Below, one piece after another: positions 10,401 through 17,794 of a stretch of 44,408 nucleotides of DNA (its first letter is position 1; every line of letters starts with the position of its first letter). Below the pieces are notes generated by a model that was not told where the DNA came from, searched no databases, and saw nothing but the letters and a program-made list of their open reading frames with translations. This DNA comes from Candidatus Undinarchaeales archaeon. GTDB lineage: Archaea; SpSt-1190; JASMDC01. The position numbers and the translations under genes were made by a program. The DNA lies in assembly GCA_030753015.1 (NCBI GenBank), contig JASMDC010000028.1, positions 1 to 44,408 of the forward strand, in the 5' to 3' direction.

Positions 10401-13400
10401 CGTGCACGTGTTCTGGTTGGCGCATTGATCGTTGTTCTCGCAGCACAGGGATCCCTCTGCGCAGCATACACCGTTCTCCTTGTGGAGGCCTTCGGCACAC
10501 TCACCGTCCGGCTCACTTGTCGGGACCACGGGGAACGCGATGTTCTTGGTGGTCTTAGCACCATCGAACACGGACACCTCGAGCCTGCACACACCGGGCT
10601 CCGAACCACTCCTGATCGCGATCTTCTTGGTGACGGTGGTCACCCCTTCTCCGCCCAGAGAGAAATAGATGGGCATGGAACTGGAGACGCGGCACAACGA
10701 TCCGTCCACGTCCTCCTCCCGAGCGGCGTCGATAGCGAAGGTACGCGCCATGCATGGCTGTGTCTCAGTGAGGGAGATGGTGACAACAACCTCTCCTTCC
10801 GCGTTGTTAGAGAGCTCCTCAGGGAACTCATCGATGGTCATCTCGTAAGCAGTGCACTGCGGGATTTCGAGCTCACGGACAGGTGCAATCCCAGTACATG
10901 AGACCATCCAGATGTCGTGGTCCGGGGATAGCTCGGTCGTCGGTGAGCAACCTGACTCGTCCATCTTACAGGATGAGATGGCCACGGACTCTATGACCTC
11001 ATCGTCTACACAGGAGCCGGTCCTCTGGCGCGTGCATCCGAGCAGGCCCATCCTGGCAGCGAGTGAATCAATGTCCTCGCAAATCATCGTACGCTCTGCA
11101 AGAGCGAGCAGAATACCCGTCAGGCATTCGGGCGATAAAACGGTCACGCTGGTAACGCTCGGTGCGGCCAACCTCTCGGCTAGCTCGATGGGATCGATGC
11201 TATCAGGATCGGCGAAGAACACCATCTCGCTGCTCGAGGTGAGGGGCGCGCACCTGCCCTGTGATCCCGTAGGAGCACAGTAGCTTGCCGAGAGCCCTTG
11301 GCCGCAATCGGCCGGGCTCAGTCGGGAACAGTCCCAGTGGTCAGCGAACACGCTCAGGTCGGTGAACGCGGAATCATCGTCACCAGGTCCCTCCTTGGTA
11401 CGGATTGTCTGCATGCACATATAGCCAAGAAGATCGTTCGATGCCTTGACAATACTGTCAGCCCGCAAGACATCCCCCTGGTCTACGATCGGGTCGCCGA
11501 GGTTCATGATCGTGTGGACCGTCTCGTTCGCGGCCCATCCCCGGACTACCTCGCCCACGAGCTGGTCCCAGCCATCGGGGAGCTTCTCGGTGATACGGGA
11601 CATGGCGTTCGAGATGTCGTGGAGCTCAGCGATATCCTCGCCACGAGCGAGCATCTGCGCGTTCTCCTGTGCGACGACGCACACGTCGTTGAGCACAGTT
11701 GACATGAACCCGAAGAAGGACATGATCTCTTCCAACCTCAGCGGTTCGTCACCCTCGTAGGTTATGGGTGTCATGCGGGCCCACTGGCGGGCGCGCTCCT
11801 CGCGCACGAGCTCCTCATAACCCTTGGCGACGGCGCTGAACCGTCCCAGGTCGAACACGTACCACTGTCCGGTCCAATTGCCGAGCTCGGTCGTGATCCA
11901 TAGCTCGCACTTCTCGCATAATCCCTGTTCCCATTCGATCAGTATATTGGAACGCGAGAAGGAGATGATCACTCCGTGGTCGGGTATCGTGTACTCGGAG
12001 GGAACGTCGGGGAGCGGGGGGTACGCCAGCTTCACTCCGTTCTCCGAGAACAGGGTCGCCTGTCGCGAGCGGAGGAACAGATCCACGCTGATCTGGCGTG
12101 GGATGTCCTCGAGCTCGGTGGGATCCAGGTTCGAGACGAAGGATATTACCTCGTTGGGAAGGTCCCGATGGGTCGACTGCAGGGTGAGCCGCGTGCCCGA
12201 TAGCACTACATCTGCACCGTCATCGAGGGCCAGCGTCTGCTGCTTGACGCCGCAGTCCGCATCGATACAGGCCTCGAACACCTCCTTGGGCTTGTTCTCC
12301 TTCTTGATCGGATCGAAAGTGACCTCGAGGTTGCGCTGGATACCGTTCCAGAACATAAGCTGGTTGTATGGCACACCGTACTTAGTTCTGGCCGCTTCGA
12401 AGGCTTCCCTAGAATTCTCCTTCATCTTCTTGAACCCATCGAACTCCAGGCAGCTGAACTTACCGAGGCTCTTCATCTTCACCTTGCACACCTCGTACCG
12501 CTCGAGCGCCCACTGCTGGTTCTCGGGCATCATCTTGTCCCAGAATGCCAGCGTTTCGCGCGTATCCATCTCACCGACTGTCGCCGATTGCTGCCCTCTT
12601 GCGAGACCGAGCATTACGTCCGACAGCCATTTGGATATCCGTTCCTTATCGATGATCTGGTCGGTCCATACTCTTTTGAGAGCTGGTACCTCAAGATTTA
12701 GATCGACGGGCCGGGACGGACCACGCTCAAGGCCGGTAGTGCCTTCGCGGATGTTCAGGAACGCATCCTCCGCCAAAGCGAACTCATCGATATCGTCAAG
12801 GGCGTTCTGTGCCTTGATGTAGTAGTCCTTGAGGATCGTGGTCATAGCGAAGAAGTCGCGGATATAGTGCGTGCACAGCAGCGACAGCCCCTTGCACACC
12901 TCGAGCGAGATGAGCTGGTCGCCCAGACACCCGGGGACGCAGGACTCCTCCTCCTTGTCCTCAAGACCCTCCTTGTAGATACGGATCGGGATCACGACCT
13001 CCTTTGGCAGGAAGGAGCGACCATCCGAATCCAGGAAGCTGTTGAACACATCGGCCCGTAGCAGCCAAGTGTGAGGCAGGTCAGAACGCGCTCCGTTGTT
13101 GTGGAGAGTGCTGGCACGGAAGGTGAAGGTCGCATTGTACGGGACTCCCTTAACGATACCTCCCAAACGCTCTCGTGTCTGGATCGCGGACGTTCCGAAC
13201 TCCTCCTGTAGTGCAGACAGCGCGTCCTCCTCGTCATCGGTCATATGACTTGTGATCTGGACAGAGACTATGTCCGCCCAGAAACAGCCGCTGATCTGCA
13301 CGCGCTTCTTTACCTCTTCCTTGTCCATGCGGAAGTGGAGGAGGTTGCGGAACCCATCTGCCATGAGATCATCGGTCACGTTGTCCAGACGGGTTGAGAA

Positions 13401-16400
13401 GAGTATCTTCTCAGTCGTGGTCTCCGTGCTCGGTGTGAACCGGACGAACACCTCTATGAACTCGCCAGGATAGACCGCGGTATCGGATACGGAGATCTCG
13501 AACAGACCTTCACCTGTATCGATACCCGTCCCATTACCCAGACCGATGGAGAACGGTTCGTCCACGGTGTCAACATAGACCGCGTTATCCAATATGAGGA
13601 TCTCGGTCTCACGGGTCGAGTTGAACACCTCGCATTCCTCCAGGTCGACTTCACAATGCTCACGCCCGGACCAGTAGGAGAGCTCGAGGTCGTACAAGCG
13701 GAATGCCGAGAGGTCCAGCGGGAACTCGTGCATGACGACCTTACGCTTGCCGGCTCCACCCGTGGGTTCGAGCAACGCCGCCGGCAGTACCGCACCCTCG
13801 CCGCCAGGGCATGTGTATTCCGTCGTCTCCGGATCGACGCCCATCAAGAGCGCGGTGTCGATCATCTGGGTCGACGTTGGCGAGGCGAGATATACCGCAC
13901 TGCTGGCGTTGAAGGCCAAGAATGCTTCTTCATCAAAGGCCCAGGCCGTAGGGGAGTACCGCTCCAAGAGCTTCTTGGTACCATCCGCGAGCTTCACGAA
14001 CGCTTCGATGTCATCAGCCACCGATCTGATGCTGAAGATCTCTATCTCGGAGAGACCCGACTGGGCCTCCGAGACCGTCTCGCCCGTGGCGAGCACTATA
14101 TCGCCATCCTCGTCTACGACCTGATCTGTGTTGGTCGCGAACTGGCCATTGATAACATCCGTGACGACAACAACTGCCACGTACCGGGCGGTGATGGGCT
14201 GGTCGAACACGACAAGGGTTTCTTCAGCGTCAAGCTCCCAGATGTACTCATCGACGAGCTCGTACACCTCAGTGTCGTTGGAGACGTGTATCTCGAAGTT
14301 ACCAGGCTTCATGATGACATCGTCCGCTAGCTTGAAGGCGTAGAGACGCAGGCCGGAGATGCCCAAGGGCTCTTCGAGGTCAACCTGGATCCAGTTCCCA
14401 TTATCGGCCACGAGCGAGCGCCAGCCGTTTCCGACCTCCATGATTACACCATCGGTGAGCTGTGTGATGTCGTCAGGTATATCCTCGTATGTAGGCTTGA
14501 GCGGATGGTAGCCGCATGCCACCGACTGGCCGCTCACGATAGCACGCGAGTCCACATCGATCTTGCGGTTCGCGAACCTGTTCTTGGCGATGTTATCGTC
14601 CGACAGGAGCGATGCTACGATTTCGAGCCGCGGGAAGAGCGCATTGTCCATGATGTTGACGAAGCCAAGCTCTACGGGGACCTGGCCTAGGCCATAGAAG
14701 ACACCGTCCTCTTCCACGAGCTCGGGATATGCGTTCTGCCCGTCTGCATCGGCCTCGGAAAGGAAGCCGATGGATTGGCGCACCGGCTCGAGCCCTGCCC
14801 CGTCAGTACATGCTTCCGTTCCGCTATAATCCGTGAGCTTCACACCGAGAGCGACCTCCTTACCGTATCTTGAGATGAAGTCGCGGTAGGGATTGATACC
14901 GGCAAGGATGTTCTTGAATCCGAGCTCGATGCTCGCCTCGGTCTCATACCAGGCGACACCATCGACAGTGGTCTCGGTCTTGCCGTTGGAAGCACCGAAG
15001 GCACATACCATCACGGAATGCATTACACGCTCTTCGCCCAGAAGTGCGTTGACATCATCAGGTGTGATGGTCAGACGGTTCCAGTCCTTCTCGGTCTCGC
15101 ATCCGTCACAGGGCAGAGCAGGCGTCAAGGGCACCATGCCTACACCGGCCGGGAGGGCGTCTGCGGCAAAGAACCTCTCAGGGTGGGCCTCCTTCGTGAG
15201 GAGCCCACCACATGCTGCCGGATCGGCGTCAGTGCAGTACAGTACGAACGCCTGGGCTTCTGCTACACCCTGGTCATGTTCAGCACTGCTCTCCCAACGG
15301 AACTCCATGTCGCTTATGGACAGTCGGCCCTTCGAGGCCGCTGACCACACGACATCCAGGCTGCATGTCTTGCCATCTTCCGAAACTGAGCAACCCGAGC
15401 AGGTGCATGTCTCGACGATGCCCGTCAGTGCCTCAGCGATCGCATCATCCTCCACAGCCTTTGCACCCACGAGGTCCTCGGCAGGAATGTCCGCGCCGTC
15501 ATTGCCGAAGTCGGCCGATAGGCTCTTGATAGCAGAGACTATGCCCGTGTACGTATGCGTGTGGACGTCGGATGACGAGTCAGCGGGAGTGTGGACGTGA
15601 CACCCGTCCTCTGAGGACGTGTACTCCCTACCAGCGATGGTGACCGTGTGCGTATGACAGCCACCGGCCGCGTTCCCGTCGGCGATCTCGTGGGAGTGGC
15701 ATGACTCACCAGTCGGGTACAATGTACCTCCAACAGTGATATCATGTCCGTGGCATGCCTCATCGGTAACGTCCCCCGCCACGATATGGCCGTGGGAGCC
15801 GTCCTCCTCCGTCGCCAGGTCCTCAGTGAGGGTTCCCTCCAGATCGAAGCTCGCACGGGTGACCTCTACACCGATAGGGAGGACGAGCTTCGTTGTGATC
15901 GTCCCTCCATCCTCGGGGAAGTCGATGACACGGGGTGTCTGCCCGTCCAGGGCCGTCGCCATCCCGTGGAGCCACCGTTTAGTGGAGGTGGCAAAATCAT
16001 ACGTGAACTGCATATCGACCGCACCCTTATCGAGCTCGAAGTATAGGCAGTGTGCCTCCTCGTCATTCTGCTGCTCTTTGGAATAGGTCTTGCTCTCCAA
16101 GACGAGCACGTCCTCTTCAGCGAAGTCCAGGCGGCGCGTCTCCTCGAGGTTAGTAAGGTCCGAGCACACATCAAGGCGGGGGACCGTGAACACGTTCTCG
16201 CCCGTGATGGTGACACCTTCTGAACAGTTGGTAGCAGGAACGAACGCGAAGTCGATCATGTTCTCACCGAACTGGGTCTCATTGGTCAGTATACGGTGGT
16301 AGGTGAAGTTGTCCCAGGAGTACTCGATACGGAGCGTGGCACTCTTGCTCCCCTCGTCGTACATGGCACAGTAGGACTCGATCTGGGGATAGCCATCGGG

Positions 16401-17402
16401 ATGTGGGGCGAAGAGCGGCTTGCCCGTACAGGAGCCGGTCTTTGTACCCTGTTCGCAGAGATTGATACACGTGTCCTGCGTCCAATCCCAAGTGCAGTGC
16501 TTGGCACTGGGCCCGAGACCGCACACATCGTTCATGGTAGATCCCTCAGGCACGGTCTCGACGACGTTGGAGTTGATATTGGGTTTGAGGAAACCTGAAC
16601 AATCGAACGCCCCGCATTGTTCTATATCGGTACCCCCGCACTTCAGCTTGCATGTCTCGTCCTGCCCGCTCCAGTAGCAATTAAGGTGGAAGTCGCAGAA
16701 CTCCTTGGGCTGTGAGGAACAACACAGGTCATCCTTGCATGTGCACGGATCGTCGAGAGCGTTGGCCATACAGATCTGGCAGCTGCCACCACACCCTTCC
16801 TGGGTGTACTCAGCGAGTTGGAGGACATTCCGGTACTGCTTTACGAAATCGATTATATTGTGGATGGCACGGTCCTCTGCAGTAACGGTATGTGATATCG
16901 CCTTACCCAGTGCTTCCTCATAACTTGAGAGCACCTCGCCCTGGACATCGGTCGATTCGGAGTAGTACTCGTATTCATTTGCTCTACGTGGTTCGGCCGC
17001 GGTCCGGCCTACGTATCGGCGGAAATGTTCTGAGATGGTACAGAGCTGGTCGGCGTAGGTCTCGTAGTACGCTTGCAGATTAGATGTGTCGATGGTCGCC
17101 ACATTGCACTTCGTACCGAAGTCCGGTAGGTCAGGATCATCAGCATCATCATCACCTCCGTCGTTCTGTTCGATGCATTCGCAGAACCCGTCCACACAGG
17201 CCCGCACCGTCGTCCCGGCGCAGTCTATGCGACAGTCCGCAGCGAAACCGCTTGGACAACGAGGTTTGATACAATAGATGCCGTCGCATCCAGTGAACTC
17301 TTCCTTTCCAATAGGACACTCCTCCTCCGCTACCGCCAATGTGGTAGCAAGGACGAGTATGGACAAAAGGGCCATTGTCGTATTCAACGCTTTATGTGCC
17401 AT
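7461..17402 (-). CDS. Giant (3,313-aa) multidomain membrane-anchored surface protein
   Basis: Start ATG 17402 is chosen because GGAGGA lies 7 nt upstream and a clean signal peptide follows (MALLSILVLATTLAVA). Layout by approximate residue: 25-110 Cys-rich; 190-330 second Cys-rich block; 537-616 a cluster of C/S-H-x-H motifs; 960-1124 a discoidin (F5/8 type C)-like domain, with NGNWIQVDLEEPLGISGLRL; 1494-2007 mostly helical region with scattered Cys; 2294-2379 Cys module (NGVCCAEGSLCC); 2390-2575 Ig-like domains ending in SCAEGESCCR; 2598-2985 five 78-residue thrombospondin-type-3-like repeats; 3050-3185 Ig-like; 3187-3280 coiled coil; 3283-3305 membrane helix and a basic tail GPTKKRP. It should sit outside the cell, held by the C-terminal helix. 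The C-terminal third is shared with the 707-residue protein at 29938-32061. No catalytic domain is recognised. Adhesion, matrix or metal-binding roles are inferences from the domains. Confidence 0.9.
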   Translation of the reverse strand: MAHKALNTTMALLSILVLATTLAVAEEECPIGKEEFTGCDGIYCIKPRCPSGFAADCRIDCAGTTVRACVDGFCECIEQNDGGDDDADDPDLPDFGTKCNVATIDTSNLQAYYETYADQLCTISEHFRRYVGRTAAEPRRANEYEYYSESTDVQGEVLSSYEEALGKAISHTVTAEDRAIHNIIDFVKQYRNVLQLAEYTQEGCGGSCQICMANALDDPCTCKDDLCCSSQPKEFCDFHLNCYWSGQDETCKLKCGGTDIEQCGAFDCSGFLKPNINSNVVETVPEGSTMNDVCGLGPSAKHCTWDWTQDTCINLCEQGTKTGSCTGKPLFAPHPDGYPQIESYCAMYDEGSKSATLRIEYSWDNFTYHRILTNETQFGENMIDFAFVPATNCSEGVTITGENVFTVPRLDVCSDLTNLEETRRLDFAEEDVLVLESKTYSKEQQNDEEAHCLYFELDKGAVDMQFTYDFATSTKRWLHGMATALDGQTPRVIDFPEDGGTITTKLVLPIGVEVTRASFDLEGTLTEDLATEEDGSHGHIVAGDVTDEACHGHDITVGGTLYPTGESCHSHEIADGNAAGGCHTHTVTIAGREYTSSEDGCHVHTPADSSSDVHTHTYTGIVSAIKSLSADFGNDGADIPAEDLVGAKAVEDDAIAEALTGIVETCTCSGCSVSEDGKTCSLDVVWSAASKGRLSISDMEFRWESSAEHDQGVAEAQAFVLYCTDADPAACGGLLTKEAHPERFFAADALPAGVGMVPLTPALPCDGCETEKDWNRLTITPDDVNALLGEERVMHSVMVCAFGASNGKTETTVDGVAWYETEASIELGFKNILAGINPYRDFISRYGKEVALGVKLTDYSGTEACTDGAGLEPVRQSIGFLSEADADGQNAYPELVEEDGVFYGLGQVPVELGFVNIMDNALFPRLEIVASLLSDDNIAKNRFANRKIDVDSRAIVSGQSVACGYHPLKPTYEDIPDDITQLTDGVIMEVGNGWRSLVADNGNWIQVDLEEPLGISGLRLYAFKLADDVIMKPGNFEIHVSNDTEVYELVDEYIWELDAEETLVVFDQPITARYVAVVVVTDVINGQFATNTDQVVDEDGDIVLATGETVSEAQSGLSEIEIFSIRSVADDIEAFVKLADGTKKLLERYSPTAWAFDEEAFLAFNASSAVYLASPTSTQMIDTALLMGVDPETTEYTCPGGEGAVLPAALLEPTGGAGKRKVVMHEFPLDLSAFRLYDLELSYWSGREHCEVDLEECEVFNSTRETEILILDNAVYVDTVDEPFSIGLGNGTGIDTGEGLFEISVSDTAVYPGEFIEVFVRFTPSTETTTEKILFSTRLDNVTDDLMADGFRNLLHFRMDKEEVKKRVQISGCFWADIVSVQITSHMTDDEEDALSALQEEFGTSAIQTRERLGGIVKGVPYNATFTFRASTLHNNGARSDLPHTWLLRADVFNSFLDSDGRSFLPKEVVIPIRIYKEGLEDKEEESCVPGCLGDQLISLEVCKGLSLLCTHYIRDFFAMTTILKDYYIKAQNALDDIDEFALAEDAFLNIREGTTGLERGPSRPVDLNLEVPALKRVWTDQIIDKERISKWLSDVMLGLARGQQSATVGEMDTRETLAFWDKMMPENQQWALERYEVCKVKMKSLGKFSCLEFDGFKKMKENSREAFEAARTKYGVPYNQLMFWNGIQRNLEVTFDPIKKENKPKEVFEACIDADCGVKQQTLALDDGADVVLSGTRLTLQSTHRDLPNEVISFVSNLDPTELEDIPRQISVDLFLRSRQATLFSENGVKLAYPPLPDVPSEYTIPDHGVIISFSRSNILIEWEQGLCEKCELWITTELGNWTGQWYVFDLGRFSAVAKGYEELVREERARQWARMTPITYEGDEPLRLEEIMSFFGFMSTVLNDVCVVAQENAQMLARGEDIAELHDISNAMSRITEKLPDGWDQLVGEVVRGWAANETVHTIMNLGDPIVDQGDVLRADSIVKASNDLLGYMCMQTIRTKEGPGDDDSAFTDLSVFADHWDCSRLSPADCGQGLSASYCAPTGSQGRCAPLTSSSEMVFFADPDSIDPIELAERLAAPSVTSVTVLSPECLTGILLALAERTMICEDIDSLAARMGLLGCTRQRTGSCVDDEVIESVAISSCKMDESGCSPTTELSPDHDIWMVSCTGIAPVRELEIPQCTAYEMTIDEFPEELSNNAEGEVVVTISLTETQPCMARTFAIDAAREEDVDGSLCRVSSSMPIYFSLGGEGVTTVTKKIAIRSGSEPGVCRLEVSVFDGAKTTKNIAFPVVPTSEPDGECAEGLHKENGVCCAEGSLCCENNDQCANQNTCTAMAAQDLYYVTNHCDTESNRCIQDDAEKWVHCSATGKLCESGVGCVPPGPVNVIDMAIDAMIGDEYRRGEEFPVFVDVLDDKLDHITGATVTVTVGDSSVTLTEDPTLGYTTTLKLDTLGEHTLKVTADKEGNKATLEKTVTIYTILDLSWTVDPLSTFAGDQVIATLNAVDGEGQPVTDLKATFTLDGNEVQFNEGRVRIPADVDIVEPAHTLRACVSKAYYRPVTSCAEGESCCRPKIIFVDENPFQIEFPFDDPLDPDWPEPGIDTDGDGMDDGWEKYYGVSDPAADPDLDGLSNLQEFQRRTNPTKWDTDDDGYSDLDEVESGTNPLDPISRPPGAPKVRIDDDNDGMDDGWEKQHGVSDPAEDPDLDGLTNLDEFKKGTKPTVWDSDSDGFSDGNEVDAGTDPIDPKSRPPLPPVIVKDDDGDGMDDGWEKHYDVDDPAADPDMDGLNNLDDFLHGTDPGAWDSDGDGYSDGHEVEAGTDPIDPRSRPVTPPKLQKDEDGDGMDDGWESFYGVTDPAGDPDLDGLTNLQEFQQGTPPTTWDSDGDGYSDQDEAERGTDPVDRRSHPTGAPTLRVDEDNDGMDDGWERMHGVDDPSEDADLDGLSNLEEFQYGTNPTSWDTDGDGYSDKEEVKAGTDPVDPASRPLDFRIVEREAFFIGDDIPITIRSKRAGTVSCSSAWGEEPAQELSCTLEGGRCTMNFKPDRAGVLTIACNAFGIEKKMQVQVCDPADTSYCKNLPMRDLRPPLSFSLELIPTRLELAQGGSGTFSVKLANTLDSTATIEVQVAMPENLDSSILGWNAKSVSIDGAGERAEENSVTIPSDLLFGEYSATIRAKSGVNSIAKEVTISVKYDVDTLQDKMDEFETDLSTVESTILELQRMEVDPMTARLYLRKAIVSSLQMKRNFNDQRYVVAEEKLEEGEGTLDKAKREAELAKALVSISPQSRNLLPVAIGAALVVGALSLMMLRGPTKKRP
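8450..9610 (-). repeat. Five tandem 234-nt (78-aa) thrombospondin-type-3-like calcium repeats
   Basis: Inside the giant gene, five near-identical units run in tandem. Each begins DxDxDGMDDGWE, continues DPDLDGLxNLxEF, then WDSDGDGYSDxxEVxxGTDP and ends SRP, with a period of 78 residues. The Asp/Asn positions every second residue are the calcium-binding pattern of thrombospondin type 3 and related bacterial/archaeal repeats. Because units are also similar at the DNA level, the stretch may recombine or vary in copy number. Confidence 0.85.
15540..15800 (-). other. His/Cys cluster encoding six [C/S/V]-H-x-H motifs
   Basis: Codons for residues 537-616 of the giant protein. In order the motifs are SHGH, CHGH, CHSH, CHTH, CHVH and VHTH, spaced about 13-20 residues apart with short beta-like linkers (DITVGGTLY, TVTIAGREY). 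Four pair a Cys directly with the HxH. The regular spacing and the lack of other His-rich segments suggest a dedicated metal-binding array; the metal cannot be told from sequence. Confidence 0.7.
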
Positions 17403-17416
17403 GTTCGAATCCTCCA

Positions 17417-17656
17417 TTATCGCAAGGGAGACATCAAGTCGCAAGAAAAGAGGCGTCCGCGCATATCATCGACCCAAGGAGATACACCTTTACCCCTCCT
17501 GTCCTGTGTAGATAACACTCTCCCCTTCTGAAAGCGGTAGGCTGCAACCATATAAATGGATTTTTCCTGTAAGGTTTCAGCCCGAACACCAATCCCACGG
17601 TCCGGTTCATGAGTAGTTGTTAGTCGTTGCAGGTCGTTGCGCATGATTTCAGGCAC
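17417..17656 (-). CDS. Candidate small leader ORF, 79 aa
   Basis: An open frame from GTG 17656 to TAA 17419-17417 encodes a basic 79-residue polypeptide of unremarkable composition with no recognised domain (ends CDLMSPLR). In favour: a TATA-like ATATTAAA begins 25 nt upstream of the GTG, the spacing seen for leaderless genes here, and its TAA overlaps an in-frame ATG (17417) of the giant gene as TAATG. Against: a second TATA-like box for the giant gene lies inside it, and nothing recognisable is encoded. It may be a real small protein, a coupling leader peptide, or chance. Confidence 0.25.
   Translation of the reverse strand: MPEIMRNDLQRLTTTHEPDRGIGVRAETLQEKSIYMVAAYRFQKGRVLSTQDRRGKGVSPWVDDMRGRLFSCDLMSPLR
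17550..17557 (-). promoter_or_regulatory. TATA-like box for the giant gene
   Basis: ATTTATAT on the minus strand. A start site about 26-30 nt downstream would fall near 17527, leaving a leader of about 125 nt before ATG 17402. That leader ends with GGAGGA 7 nt before the start and holds TACAC/GTGTA arms (about 17487-17510), a weak hairpin. Confidence 0.5.
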
Positions 17657-17666
17657 CTGTAGGTGC
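17653..17666. repeat. Inverted repeat GCACCT-GT-AGGTGC
   Basis: Perfect 6-bp arms with a 2-bp spacer, placed just downstream of the TATA-like box 17672-17681 and overlapping the predicted start site and GTG 17656. The tight spacer disfavours an RNA hairpin and favours a dimeric protein-binding site. Confidence 0.4.
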
Positions 17667-17671
17667 TCCCA

Positions 17672-17681
17672 TTTTTAATAT
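17672..17681 (-). promoter_or_regulatory. TATA-like box upstream of the small leader ORF
   Basis: ATATTAAAAA on the minus strand, 25 nt from GTG 17656. It could give a longer transcript across the leader and the giant gene. The reverse strand (TTTTTAATAT) could also serve plus-strand transcription, but no plus-strand gene follows. Confidence 0.35.
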
Positions 17682-17764
17682 CGAGACGAATCAGTAGTTA
17701 AGAAGCCGAAATAAGACGATTTCTAGGAGAATTGCGCCAATCGAGGACACTGTGTATGTCAACC

Positions 17765-17778
17765 GATCGTCAACGATC
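17765..17778. repeat. Inverted repeat GATCGT-CA-ACGATC
   Basis: Perfect 6-bp arms with a 2-bp spacer, 17 bp beyond the stop of the lipoprotein gene at 17795. It has the same 6-2-6 geometry as the repeat at 17653 but a different sequence. It is not followed by a convincing T-run on either strand, so a terminator is not supported. Confidence 0.35.
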
Positions 17779-17794
17779 ATTCAAGACTGCAGTA

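Larger units (their letters stand above)
17403..17794. other. 392-bp intergenic/leader region upstream of the giant gene
   Basis: No RNA gene or strongly supported coding gene is seen. It contains two minus-strand TATA-like boxes (17550-17557 and 17672-17681), two 14-bp inverted repeats (17653-17666 and 17765-17778), a run of 10-bp-spaced GTCGTTGC direct repeats on the plus strand (17623-17640) and a candidate 79-codon ORF (17417-17656). The box at 17550 would give the giant gene a leader of about 125 nt, unlike the leaderless genes nearby. Confidence 0.6.

Noticed and set aside
11824-12822. 332-codon plus-strand open frame
   Set aside because: Antisense shadow of the giant gene; Ser/Arg-rich with no domain or promoter.
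17460-17794. Riboswitch or small RNA gene in the giant gene's leader
   Set aside because: Only weak hairpins are visible and no known RNA class pattern could be matched by eye.
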